Source: an uncultured Kordiimonas sp. (lineage in GTDB: Bacteria; Pseudomonadota; Alphaproteobacteria; Sphingomonadales; Kordiimonadaceae). From it: a stretch of DNA of 64,000 nt. The position numbers and the translations under genes were made by a program. Where the stretch lies: positions 124,001 to 188,000 of the forward strand of contig CANNDZ010000002.1 of NCBI GenBank assembly GCA_947503575.1. Reading direction: 5' to 3'. The notes below the pieces were generated by a model. It was not told the DNA's origin. It was given only the letters and a program-made list of their open reading frames with translations, and did no database searches. Each line of letters begins with the position of its first letter. Positions within the stretch are counted from its first letter, which is position 1. Below are positions 9,877 through 17,704 of the stretch, piece after piece.

Positions 9877-10187
9877 CAGACCTCCCCCTTTTCGCGGATG
9901 CGTTCATGGTGCTGAATCACTTCGCGTATTATGAAGTTCAGGAATTTTTCGCTGAATTCCGGGTCCAGGTTTGCGCTGTCGGCCAGCGCCCGCAGGCGTG
10001 CAACCTGTTCCTGCTCCCGGGCTGGGTCAGCAGGTGGCAATTCATGTTCTTTTTTATAGAAACCAACCGCTTTGGTGATTTTAAACCGTTCGGCAAGCAT
10101 GAAAACCAACGAAGCATCAATATTGTCGATGCTTTCGCGGTAGGCTCTCAGTTGGGCTTTGTGCTGGTCGCTCAGGGACACTGTCAT
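9876..10187 (-). CDS. Chorismate mutase, AroQ type (monofunctional)
   Basis: Converts chorismate to prephenate, the branch to Phe and Tyr. The 103-residue product is an all-alpha AroQ-class mutase: the opening helix LRAYRESIDNIDASLVFMLAERF contains the conserved Arg and Asp (IDNID), followed by KITKAVGFYK with the active-site Lys, and the C-terminal helix EFSEKFLNFIIREVIQHHE. There is no prephenate dehydratase or dehydrogenase fusion. A TTG 18 nt upstream is possible but the ATG at 10187 is preferred. Sandwiched between sppA and map with almost no spacing. Confidence 0.9.
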   Translation of the reverse strand: MTVSLSDQHKAQLRAYRESIDNIDASLVFMLAERFKITKAVGFYKKEHELPPADPAREQEQVARLRALADSANLDPEFSEKFLNFIIREVIQHHERIREKGEV

Positions 10188-10201
10188 GCTCCGTTTGTTC
10201 C

Positions 10202-11083
10202 TCAAAGCCCAAATCTGTTCCAGAAAAGCCGTTCTTCGACCGCCGCCAACATGCCATGTGGCATATCGGCAATTCCCCCGTTAGAGAGTGAACTTTCACT
10301 TTGCTGCCCCAGCCCGAGCAGTGACCCGAGGCGAGGTTTTTTCTCGCCCAGTACCTGAAATTTCACATTATCGCCAAATCTGTCGCGCAAAACTGTGCGC
10401 AAATCACCAATACCATCAATCAAGCCAAGCTTGACTGATTCCGGGCCCGTAAACACCTCGCCAGAAAAAATCTTGCCGCGCAGGCCCTTCAGGCGTTTGC
10501 CGCGCCTGTCCCGCACCATTTTTTTGAAGTTTTCGTGAATTTCAGACTGCATGTCTTTTAGGCGCGTGACATCTTCTTCTTTTTCTGCAGAGAAGCTGTC
10601 CAGCATCGCTTTGCTCTCGCCTGCCGTGTAAACACGGCGTTCTACACCGATTTTCGCGATGGCTTTTTCAAAGCCAAAACCCGCAGAAATGACACCAATG
10701 CTGCCAATAAGCGACGATTCATCAGCGTAAATTTCATCACCTGCCAGCGCCAGCATATAACCACCCGACGCAGCAACATCCTCCGCAAACGCGAGCACAG
10801 GGACGTGTTTCTCGGCGGCCAAGTCACGAATGCGTTTGGTGATCATCGCAGACTGCACAGGCGAGCCACCGGGCGAGTTAATCAGCAACGCAACTGCCGA
10901 AACGCCCGGTGTGGTGAAGGCCTGCTCGATACGGTCAGCATAGGACGCCAAATTTAGGGATTGGCGGAAACGCCCCCCCGCCGCGATAACACCGTAAAGC
11001 GGCAACACGACAACACGTGGTGGTGGGTCACCAAACAGACGGCGACGAACGTTAAAAATAAATTTTGCGACTTTGCCAGCCAT
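10202..11083 (-). CDS. sppA: S49 signal peptide peptidase-like serine protease
   Basis: Member of the SppA/SohB family that degrades cleaved signal peptides. The 293-residue product is the short single-domain form. It has NSPGGSPVQSA (oxyanion region), the nucleophile Ser in DVAASGGYMLAL, and a Lys in TAGESKAMLDSF at the position of the general base of the Ser-Lys dyad. No convincing N-terminal membrane anchor is seen, only an amphipathic Arg/Phe-rich N-terminus, so membrane association is uncertain. Heads the unit with chorismate mutase and map. Confidence 0.92.
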   Translation of the reverse strand: MAGKVAKFIFNVRRRLFGDPPPRVVVLPLYGVIAAGGRFRQSLNLASYADRIEQAFTTPGVSAVALLINSPGGSPVQSAMITKRIRDLAAEKHVPVLAFAEDVAASGGYMLALAGDEIYADESSLIGSIGVISAGFGFEKAIAKIGVERRVYTAGESKAMLDSFSAEKEEDVTRLKDMQSEIHENFKKMVRDRRGKRLKGLRGKIFSGEVFTGPESVKLGLIDGIGDLRTVLRDRFGDNVKFQVLGEKKPRLGSLLGLGQQSESSLSNGGIADMPHGMLAAVEERLFWNRFGL

Positions 11084-11186
11084 AGTAATTCCTGAATACG
11101 CTGAAGAGTGGCTTGATCAAGTGGAACTGCTTAGCCGTTTTGAGCAGGCGGCGCAAAGGGTTTTGATCGATACCACAAGGAACTGA

Positions 11187-11924
11187 TTAGCCAAGCGGTA
11201 ATGCCTCGCCGTCCCACAATATGCGGCGCGCTTCGGGGGTGTAACGCTCAACATCGCCGTGCAGGGCAAGCCCTGGCAACAGCGTTGCGGCACCATGAAT
11301 ACCCTTACGGCCTTGCACGATAACCCGTTTTGCTGGTGTTCCAACCCGCGGCCACAAAGGCAGTATCTTCAAATCGCCCACGCGCCGGTACAAAAGAGAC
11401 ATGAGTTCATCCAGCCGATCCGCCCGGTAAACAATGGATACTGTGCCCCGATTTTTAACGCGGTAGATACAAAATTTCACCCAGTCTTTTAGGGTCGCCG
11501 CAGAATGCATGTGCGCCAGGCCTTTGCCCTTGTCTGGCGGGCTGATAGCCCGGCCTTTATCCAGATACGGTGGGTTGACCATGACATGATCAAACGTTGC
11601 TTCGGGGCCAGACAAGTCTGTTACGCATTGGGTTGCGACGGTAACGAAATCCGCCAGGTCGTTGCAGCTAATATTTTCCCGTGCAAGCGCCAACATGTCG
11701 CGCTGAATATCAATGCCATGGACCCGAACACCGGGCAGCCGCCGTGCCAGACACAGCGCCGCGCCAGCAGAGCCGACCCCGCCTTCGACAACCACTTCCC
11801 CCGGCTTTGCCGGAACAGTAGCAGCCAGCATCACGGTATCCATGGATACACGATAGCCGTCCTTTGGTTGACGCAACCGCACGGCACCGCCCAAAAAATC
11901 ATCAATAGTTGTTTCTGATGTCAT
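11187..11924 (-). CDS. SAM-dependent methyltransferase, TrmN6 (tRNA1-Val m6A37) type
   Basis: Class I methyltransferase with N6-adenine specificity, most like TrmN6/YfiC. The 245-residue product opens with FLGGAVRLRQPKDGYRVSMD, contains a glycine-rich SAM loop (VVEGGVGSAGAALCLA, partly degenerate), an acidic ribose-binding end (VHGIDIQ) and the catalytic NPPY motif in VMVNPPYLD. Start chosen at the ATG giving MTSETTIDDFLGG because homologues begin near there; the frame is open further upstream (another ATG at 11993) but that sequence looks unconserved. Divergent from ispB. Confidence 0.85.
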   Translation of the reverse strand: MTSETTIDDFLGGAVRLRQPKDGYRVSMDTVMLAATVPAKPGEVVVEGGVGSAGAALCLARRLPGVRVHGIDIQRDMLALARENISCNDLADFVTVATQCVTDLSGPEATFDHVMVNPPYLDKGRAISPPDKGKGLAHMHSAATLKDWVKFCIYRVKNRGTVSIVYRADRLDELMSLLYRRVGDLKILPLWPRVGTPAKRVIVQGRKGIHGAATLLPGLALHGDVERYTPEARRILWDGEALPLG

Positions 11925-12183
11925 TTGAGGGTCTGTTTTGGAGAAATTGTCTGCGCTCCCTGTTTCCGCGGTTTGCACACTCCCGTCCTTCACCATAAGT
12001 TTAGTTGCTTTCCCTGAAGTACCGCTGGATTGTACGCTAAAAGCTATTGCGGTCAAATGACGCGGACCGAAGTGCTTTGATCGTCTAATCTTGTTTTCGC
12101 GGCGACAGCAGATTATGGTCCGCGTGAATTCAGTAAGGAATTCGACAGCGAGCGACCAAAACGGCAGGGAAATAAAAGAACAC

Positions 12184-13224
12184 ATGGCCACTCTTAATCA
12201 GCCAAGCAATGTTGTCTCCTTAAGGGGCAATGGTGCGAAAAATAGCGATACAGCGATAGAGCGCCTGCAAAGCGTGACAGCAAGCGACATGGCAGCGGTG
12301 AATGAAACGATTCTGGACCGGATGCAAAGCCCCGTGTCTCTTATCCCGGAACTTGCTGGTCATTTGATTTCGTCAGGCGGCAAGCGATTGCGGCCTATGC
12401 TGACACTGGCATCTGGTAAACTGATCGGATACGAAGGCACTCGCCATATTGGTCTGGCAACAGCGGTTGAGTTTATTCATACGGCTACGCTGTTGCACGA
12501 TGATGTAGTGGACGAGAGCACGTTGCGCCGTGGTAAAACAACCGCAAACCTCATTTGGGGAAATCAGCCCAGTGTGCTTGTAGGCGATTTTTTGTTCAGC
12601 CGCGCCTTTGAGCTGATGGTCGGGAGTGATTCGCTTCGTGTACTTAAGATTTTATCGAACGCCTCCTCGGTCATCACCGAAGGCGAGGTACTGCAACTAA
12701 CGACAGCAAATGACCTGTCAACAAGCGAAGAAAAATACCTGGAAGTGATCACGGCCAAAACCGCCGTATTGTTTGCAGCGGCTTGCGAAGTTGTTGGTGT
12801 TGTAGCAGACCGTGATGAAGCCGTCATTGGAGCGCTCGAAGCATATGGTCGTAACCTCGGTATTGCATTCCAGTTAATTGACGACGCCATTGACTATGCA
12901 TCGCAAGGCGCAACGATGGGCAAAAATGCAGGGGATGATTTCCGTGAAGGAAAGATCACCCTTCCTGTTATTCTGGCCTATCGGCGCGGCGACGATGACG
13001 AGCGTGAGTTCTGGAAACGCACCATGCAGGCGGTTCGCCAAACCGACGGTGATTTAAAAACCGCGCTTGATATCCTTACCAAACACGACACGCTTTCGGC
13101 AACAATTGACCGGGCACGCCATTACGGCGCAATGGCAAAAGACGCGCTTGCCATATTCAAGGATAATGAAGCAAAATCAGCGATGCTTGACGTGGTGGAT
13201 TTTTGCATTGATCGTGCTTACTGA
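12184..13224 (+). CDS. ispB: Polyprenyl (octa-/decaprenyl) diphosphate synthase
   Basis: Makes the long isoprenoid side chain of ubiquinone by successive condensation of isopentenyl diphosphate. The 346-residue product has both aspartate-rich motifs: LLHDDVVDES (FARM) and LIDDAIDY (SARM), plus GGKRLRP. Chain length (8, 9 or 10 units) cannot be read reliably. ATG at 12184 gives a normal-length protein; the frame extends to an upstream ATG at 12091 that would run into the divergent control region. The last 11 nt overlap the start of a ModA-like gene. Confidence 0.93.
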   Translation: MATLNQPSNVVSLRGNGAKNSDTAIERLQSVTASDMAAVNETILDRMQSPVSLIPELAGHLISSGGKRLRPMLTLASGKLIGYEGTRHIGLATAVEFIHTATLLHDDVVDESTLRRGKTTANLIWGNQPSVLVGDFLFSRAFELMVGSDSLRVLKILSNASSVITEGEVLQLTTANDLSTSEEKYLEVITAKTAVLFAAACEVVGVVADRDEAVIGALEAYGRNLGIAFQLIDDAIDYASQGATMGKNAGDDFREGKITLPVILAYRRGDDDEREFWKRTMQAVRQTDGDLKTALDILTKHDTLSATIDRARHYGAMAKDALAIFKDNEAKSAMLDVVDFCIDRAY

Positions 13225-14023
13225 TCGCTTTGCATCCTGCGTTCTGGGGCTGGTTTTCATCCTATCTACTTTTGGTATATCGACCTCTTTGAGGGCATCA
13301 GAAGACAGCACCAATATAAAACCATTGACGGTTTTTGCCGCTGCAAGTCTGGCGGATGTCATACCTGCCCTCGCCAATCAGTGGCGACAGGACGGCGGTA
13401 ACCGCGATATCGTAGTCTCACTGGGGGCAAGCGCTGTTATGGCACGGCAAATCAATGCCGGTGCGCAAGCCGACCTGTTCATTTCTGCCAATCGGCACTG
13501 GGTTGACTTTTTAAGTCAAGAAACAGCCACAAATGAAACAGCAGTTGCCGTTGCAACCAATGATCTGGTCTTGGCGTTACCGTGCGCAATGTTGCCAATT
13601 GATAGCCTAGCAGTGAAACAGTTACACGAACTGGTTAGTAACGGACGATTCGCAATGGCGGACCCATCCTTATCTCCCGCAGGGGACTATGCGCGGAACT
13701 GGCTGGAAGCAGAGAACCTATGGTCTGTTGCTCGCCAAAATGCAGCTTTTGCCAATAACGTGCGGCTCACGCTGTTACTGGTCGAAAGAGCCAATGTGCC
13801 TGGGTTCGTTTACCGCAGCGATGTAAAGAAAAGCCGTCTTGCATGCGAGGCATTTACGCTGACGCCCCGAAACGGTGAAATAATCCAATATTTTGGCCTG
13901 TTGCCAAAAACCGTTCAATTCGAAAATATAAATGACGCACGGGCCTTCAGGGAATGGTTGCTCGGTTCTGCGGCCGCATCAGTTTGGCAAGAACATGGGT
14001 TTGGTACCCCTGCCCCAAAATGA
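13214..14023 (+). CDS. ModA-like periplasmic substrate-binding protein (orphan)
   Basis: Type II periplasmic binding protein of the ModA family, whose best known members bind molybdate or tungstate for an ABC importer. From the GTG at 13214 the product is 269 residues: a signal-peptide-like N-terminus (SCVLGLVFILSTFGISTSLRAS), then LTVFAAASLADVIPALA with the anion-binding Ser, SLGASAVMARQINAGAQADLFISA, and LSPAGDYARNWLE. No ModB or ModC gene follows; the next gene is 314 bp away and unrelated. The start overlaps the end of ispB by 11 nt. Substrate not proven. Confidence 0.75.
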   Translation: MLTDRFASCVLGLVFILSTFGISTSLRASEDSTNIKPLTVFAAASLADVIPALANQWRQDGGNRDIVVSLGASAVMARQINAGAQADLFISANRHWVDFLSQETATNETAVAVATNDLVLALPCAMLPIDSLAVKQLHELVSNGRFAMADPSLSPAGDYARNWLEAENLWSVARQNAAFANNVRLTLLLVERANVPGFVYRSDVKKSRLACEAFTLTPRNGEIIQYFGLLPKTVQFENINDARAFREWLLGSAAASVWQEHGFGTPAPK

Positions 14024-14046
14024 AACACAGGCATGAGCGTCAAATA

Positions 14047-14072
14047 GGGACACAGGCGTCCCAATATGAGAC
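14047..14072 (+). promoter_or_regulatory. Overlapping dyads, candidate enhancer-binding site for the sigma-54 promoter
   Basis: Two imperfect inverted repeats overlap here: GGGAC-N6-GTCCC (14047-14062) and GTCCCA-ATA-TGAGAC (14058-14072, one mismatch). They lie about 77-102 bp upstream of the predicted sRNA start, the usual distance for a sigma-54 activator site. The cognate activator is not identifiable. Confidence 0.35.
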
Positions 14073-14122
14073 ATAAATTTGTTAGGATTTTATAAGTATT
14101 TGTATTTATTGAATTTTTATTC

Positions 14123-14137
14123 TGGCACATAGGTTGC
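14123..14137 (+). promoter_or_regulatory. Sigma-54 (RpoN) promoter of the intergenic small RNA
   Basis: TGGCACATAGGTTGC matches the -24/-12 consensus TGGCAC-N5-TTGC at every key base, with GG at 14124-14125 and GC at 14136-14137 separated by exactly 10 bp. The predicted start is at about 14148-14149, two to three bases before the first hairpin of the sRNA candidate. Confidence 0.7.
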
Positions 14138-14147
14138 GATTTAAACG

Positions 14148-14284
14148 ATGTTCCGGTACTCCGGCTGCCACCGAAACCGGAACTTTGCCTGAGACATGAT
14201 CGGGCTGCCACCTGATCTTGTTTAAATTTAGAACCGGCGACGCCCCCTTTCCCAAGTCCTGCGAGGCGTTGCCGGTTTTTATTT
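14148..14284 (+). ncRNA. Candidate small RNA with twin CUGCCA hexaloops
   Basis: An RNA of about 135 nt fills the 306-bp gap between the ModA-like gene and the hydrolase gene. Hairpin 1: outer stem 14151-14157 / 14176-14182 (7 bp) and inner stem 14162-14164 / 14171-14173, loop CUGCCA at 14165-14170. Hairpin 2: stem 14198-14204 / 14211-14217 (7 bp, one G-U), loop CUGCCA at 14205-14210. The 10-nt string GGCTGCCACC is identical in both and exactly 40 nt apart. An intrinsic terminator ends it. A sigma-54 promoter sits just upstream. No open reading frame of note; no match to a known RNA family that I can recall. Confidence 0.68.
14232..14284 (+). terminator. Intrinsic terminator of the small RNA
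   Basis: A 13-bp stem (14232-14244 with 14265-14277, one G-U pair) with a 20-nt loop, followed by five T, A and four T. It also separates the upstream ispB-ModA unit from the hydrolase gene. Confidence 0.85.
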
Positions 14285-14337
14285 TGCCTTGCCGCGAAAC
14301 ACGACCATATTAGAAACGCTGAGCAAGGAGTGTTTCT

Positions 14338-15255
14338 TTGGCCAAAAATGGTTCACCCGATTTCAAGCATGATTTTTCCGCCCGTTACGGTGAAGCGGAA
14401 CGCATGTCGCCATTGGTTGCGCGGGTTCTGTGCAAAAACCCAAGCCCCTACACCTACACCGGCACAGGAACCTACCTTGTTGGAAACGGTAAAAACCTCG
14501 CCGTTGTCGATCCAGGACCAACAATTGAAAGCCATGGTGAAGCCCTTCTGGCAGCCATTGGTGACAAAACCCTTAGCCACATTTTAGTCACTCACACCCA
14601 CATGGACCATTCGCCGCTATCGGGGTGGCTTCAGCAAAAAACCGGCGCACCAATTCATGCATTTGGCGCACACGGAGCCGGGCGCAGGGCTGGCCTTGAG
14701 GGCGAAGACGTAGAAGCTGGGGCTGACAAGTCTTTCAAACCAGACGTGCTGTTGAGGGACGGGGACCAAATTTCAGGTGATGGCTGGACACTGAAGGCTG
14801 TTCACACACCCGGTCATACCGCCAACCATTTATGCTTCCACCTGCAGGAAGAAAACACCCTGTTTGTTGGTGATCATATTATGGGGTGGGCCACCACCGT
14901 CATTGCACCGCCTGATGGTGATATGGAAGACTATTTGGCCAGCTTGAAAAAGGTCATAGACCTGAAAGTCGACAAGCTTGCACCAACACATGGGCCCTGG
15001 ATTGATACGCCAGATCGCTTCATTCGCGGCATTATCACCCACAGACGGATGCGTGAAGGACAAATCCTCAAGCGGCTTGAAAAAGGACCGCGCACTATCG
15101 ATATGTTGGTGAGTGAAATGTATAAGGATGTGGACCCGCGGCTCCATCCCGCTGCCGCGCGGTCTGTGTTGGCGCATCTGATTGCCCTTGCTGATGGTGG
15201 GCGCGTTCAATGTGGTGGACAACCGACCTTGGGCGCGTCCTATGAACTGGCTTAG
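14338..15255 (+). CDS. MBL-fold hydrolase, LACTB2-like
   Basis: Metallo-beta-lactamase-fold hydrolase of the LACTB2/glyoxalase-II-like group; human LACTB2 is a ribonuclease but bacterial substrates are not settled. The 305-residue product has the zinc motif THTHMDH, a His in HTPGHTANHLC, Asp in FVGDHIMGW and His in APTHGPW, then a C-terminal winged-helix segment (HRRMREGQILKRLEKGP to the end) typical of the group. The start is a TTG with AAGGAG 6 nt upstream; the next ATG at 14404 would remove 22 residues. Directly downstream of the sRNA terminator. Confidence 0.88.
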   Translation: MAKNGSPDFKHDFSARYGEAERMSPLVARVLCKNPSPYTYTGTGTYLVGNGKNLAVVDPGPTIESHGEALLAAIGDKTLSHILVTHTHMDHSPLSGWLQQKTGAPIHAFGAHGAGRRAGLEGEDVEAGADKSFKPDVLLRDGDQISGDGWTLKAVHTPGHTANHLCFHLQEENTLFVGDHIMGWATTVIAPPDGDMEDYLASLKKVIDLKVDKLAPTHGPWIDTPDRFIRGIITHRRMREGQILKRLEKGPRTIDMLVSEMYKDVDPRLHPAAARSVLAHLIALADGGRVQCGGQPTLGASYELA

Positions 15256-15356
15256 TTTTGATGCTGTAATGCCAAAAAAACCTTGATTGCGAAACCGCTC
15301 AACAGTCTGTATCTAGGCGGCACGATACCTGTGCGTCCTGCGTTTCGGAGAGTTTT

Positions 15357-16340
15357 ATGAACCTGATGGCTTCAACAATTGACCCTACCCTTGACCTGAT
15401 TGCTGAAATTAAACGGCTTCGGGAAGAGAAAAACGCAGTTATTCTGGCGCATTATTATCAGGACGGTGCGATTCAGGACATTGCAGATTTCGTAGGTGAC
15501 AGCCTTGATTTGTCACGCAAAGCGGCGGAGACCAACGCAGATGTTATCGTTTTTTGCGGCGTTCGCTTCATGGCGGAAGTGGCCAAAATCCTGAGTCCGC
15601 AAAAAACTGTTGTGCTGCCGGATATGGCGGCAGGATGCAGCCTGGAAGACAGTTGTCCACCAGACGAGTTTAAGAAATTTGTTGATGCACACCCTGATCA
15701 TATGGTGCTGAGTTACATCAACTGTTCAGCCGCTGTGAAGGCATTAACCGACATCATCGTTACCAGTTCGAACGCCGAACACATTGTCAACCAACTTCCT
15801 GAACACCAGAAAATTATTTTTGCCCCGGACCGGCATTTGGGTGGTTTCCTGTCACGTAAATTGGGAAGAGACATGTTGCTTTGGCAGGGCACTTGTATCG
15901 TGCATGAAATGTTCAGCGAAAAAGAACTGATCAAACTTAAAGCCCGGTACCCTGATGCGCCAGTCGCCGCGCATCCCGAATGCCCCGACAATATAGTGCA
16001 GCATGCCGATCATACAGGTTCAACCAGTTCCATCCTTAAGTTTGCACTGGAAAGCGACGCAGACACCGTCATTATCGCGACAGAACCGGGCATCATTCAT
16101 CAAATGGAAAAGGCCGCGCCTCACAAAACCTTTATCGGTGCGCCCGGCGCGGACGGAAACTGCAGTTGCAACACCTGTCCCTACATGGCGCTGAACACGA
16201 TGGAAAAACTGTACCTTTGTTTGCGTGACCTGGGCCCAGAAATTGACCTGGATGAACAAACACGTGTTGCAGCAGAGAAGCCATTACGACGCATGCTTGA
16301 GATGAGCCCGCAAACAGGTCCGTCAAAAGACCTTTCCTGA
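15357..16340 (+). CDS. nadA: Quinolinate synthase A
   Basis: Iron-sulfur enzyme that condenses iminoaspartate with dihydroxyacetone phosphate to quinolinate, first committed step of de novo NAD synthesis. The 327-residue product contains [19 protein letters not shown] near the N-terminus and conserved cysteines in YINCSA, HPECP and CSCNTCPYM that supply the 4Fe-4S ligands. GGAG lies 6 nt before the ATG. Followed 21 bp later by nadC; the L-aspartate oxidase gene nadB, often between or beside them, is absent here. Confidence 0.96.
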   Translation: MNLMASTIDPTLDLIAEIKRLREEKNAVILAHYYQDGAIQDIADFVGDSLDLSRKAAETNADVIVFCGVRFMAEVAKILSPQKTVVLPDMAAGCSLEDSCPPDEFKKFVDAHPDHMVLSYINCSAAVKALTDIIVTSSNAEHIVNQLPEHQKIIFAPDRHLGGFLSRKLGRDMLLWQGTCIVHEMFSEKELIKLKARYPDAPVAAHPECPDNIVQHADHTGSTSSILKFALESDADTVIIATEPGIIHQMEKAAPHKTFIGAPGADGNCSCNTCPYMALNTMEKLYLCLRDLGPEIDLDEQTRVAAEKPLRRMLEMSPQTGPSKDLS

Positions 16341-16361
16341 CCACCAGCGCCGGAGAATGGC

Positions 16362-17207
16362 ATGCCTGATTTTCCGCTAATTGACCAAGAGGTTGCCGCT
16401 TTCATCGACAGCGCATTTGCCGAAGATATTGGCAGCGGCGACGTTACTGCAGAATCGGTTATTCCTGAAAACACCAAACTTACCGCCAACGTAAACGCGC
16501 GGGAAGATATGGTGCTTGCTGGAATACCCCTTATCCAGCCTATTTTCAGACGGCTTGACCCGCATGTTACGGTGTTGGAACATGCAACAGACGGTGAAAA
16601 ACTCTCTGCTGGCCAGCGTATCGCAACGATCACAGGGGCGGCTCGAGCCTTATTAACCGCCGAACGAACAGCCTTGAACATAGTACAACATTTGTCTGGT
16701 ATCGCCACCCTGACACACCAGTATGTCCAAGCAATCGAAGGCACACGGGCCAAACTTCTGGACACACGAAAAACCATTCCAGGCCTGCGGATACTAGCAA
16801 AATATGCGGTGGCGTGTGGCGGGGGTAATAACCATAGGATGGGCCTTTTTGACGCCGTAATGATCAAAGATAATCATATTGCGGTTGCGGGTTCTGTTAA
16901 ACACGCCGTCAAGGCCGCAAAAGCTGCGGGCAATCGGCGTATTCAGGTGGAATGCGACACGTTGGAGCAGGTAAGGCAGGCGGTGGATGCCGGTGCAACA
17001 AGTTTGTTGCTGGACAATATGACGCCCGTAATGTTGCGGGAAGCCGTTCAGATAACCGGGCACTTAATACCACTGGAAGCCTCTGGTGGTGTTACGCTAG
17101 ATACGATCCGCGCCATCGCGGAAACTGGCGTTGACTATATTTCGGTTGGTCGCCTCACACAGTCCGCGCCTGCTGTCGATATTGGCCTTGATTATTCAAG
17201 CGAATAA
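16362..17207 (+). CDS. nadC: Nicotinate-nucleotide pyrophosphorylase (quinolinate phosphoribosyltransferase)
   Basis: Converts quinolinate and PRPP to nicotinate mononucleotide, CO2 and PPi. The 281-residue product shows the family core DTRKTIPGLRILAKYAV, CGGGNNHRMGLFD and MIKDNH, and the C-terminal barrel motif LEASGGVTLDTI with VDYISVG. GGAG is 7 nt before the ATG, just after the nadA stop, so nadA-nadC form an operon. Its last 16 nt overlap the end of a convergent GNAT gene. Confidence 0.96.
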   Translation: MPDFPLIDQEVAAFIDSAFAEDIGSGDVTAESVIPENTKLTANVNAREDMVLAGIPLIQPIFRRLDPHVTVLEHATDGEKLSAGQRIATITGAARALLTAERTALNIVQHLSGIATLTHQYVQAIEGTRAKLLDTRKTIPGLRILAKYAVACGGGNNHRMGLFDAVMIKDNHIAVAGSVKHAVKAAKAAGNRRIQVECDTLEQVRQAVDAGATSLLLDNMTPVMLREAVQITGHLIPLEASGGVTLDTIRAIAETGVDYISVGRLTQSAPAVDIGLDYSSE

Positions 17208-17689
17208 GCCTGCAACGATACGAGTTTATTGTCACCAAGCTGTTGTTGGCCAACTTCCTGAAATCCATACCTCTCGTGGAATTTGGCCGAGCCTTCATTC
17301 ATAGGTTTAATATTATATTCGCATGTCAGTTTATTAAGGCCGCTTGCGCGCGCCATCAGCCCTAAATCGTTATAAAGTCTTGTTGCAAGAGACTTTCCCT
17401 GCCCGGCATGCGATACGACAATACGGTCAATATAGGCAAAATCATCAAGCTCACGGTCAAACCATACATAGTTGGGGCTGGCATACTCAACACCTGGATA
17501 CAGGGCGATAAGGAACGCAATAACCTCTTCATCTACGACAGCCACACGAAAATAGTCTGCCACTTTAGCGAGGGCCGTTAGTGACTGAATGTCCAGAGGG
17601 CTCAGATAATGAACAAATGTTTTGTTCAACTCCAGAACCTGCGGGAAATGCTCTGGCACTGCATCAACTATGCTGACCATATCTGTCAT
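17192..17689 (-). CDS. GNAT-family N-acetyltransferase
   Basis: Acetyl-CoA-dependent acetyltransferase of unknown substrate, 165 residues. The acetyl-CoA pyrophosphate-binding motif A is seen as IDRIVVSHAGQGKSLATRLY (Q/RxxGxG/A form), followed by CEYNIKPMNEGSAKFHERYGF, the usual motif B region with the NxxSxxFHxxxGF pattern. Located 15 bp downstream of an M48 lipoprotein gene on the same strand and likely co-transcribed. Convergent 16-nt overlap with nadC at the 3' end. No strong ribosome-binding site. Confidence 0.85.
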   Translation of the reverse strand: MTDMVSIVDAVPEHFPQVLELNKTFVHYLSPLDIQSLTALAKVADYFRVAVVDEEVIAFLIALYPGVEYASPNYVWFDRELDDFAYIDRIVVSHAGQGKSLATRLYNDLGLMARASGLNKLTCEYNIKPMNEGSAKFHERYGFQEVGQQQLGDNKLVSLQAYSLE

Positions 17690-17704
17690 ATTTATTTCTA
17701 GCCT

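Noticed and set aside
12091-12183. Extended N-terminus for the polyprenyl synthase
   Set aside because: Unconserved basic sequence inside the divergent control region; the downstream ATG gives the standard length.
13067-13213. Longer N-terminus for the ModA-like protein from an upstream ATG
   Set aside because: It would lie entirely within ispB and bury the signal peptide; the GTG at 13214 gives a normal exported protein.
14148-14284. Riboswitch or 6S RNA for the structured intergenic RNA
   Set aside because: It ends in a strong terminator before the next gene's own ribosome-binding site, with a sigma-54 promoter; no long central-bubble hairpin of 6S RNA and no known aptamer core is present.
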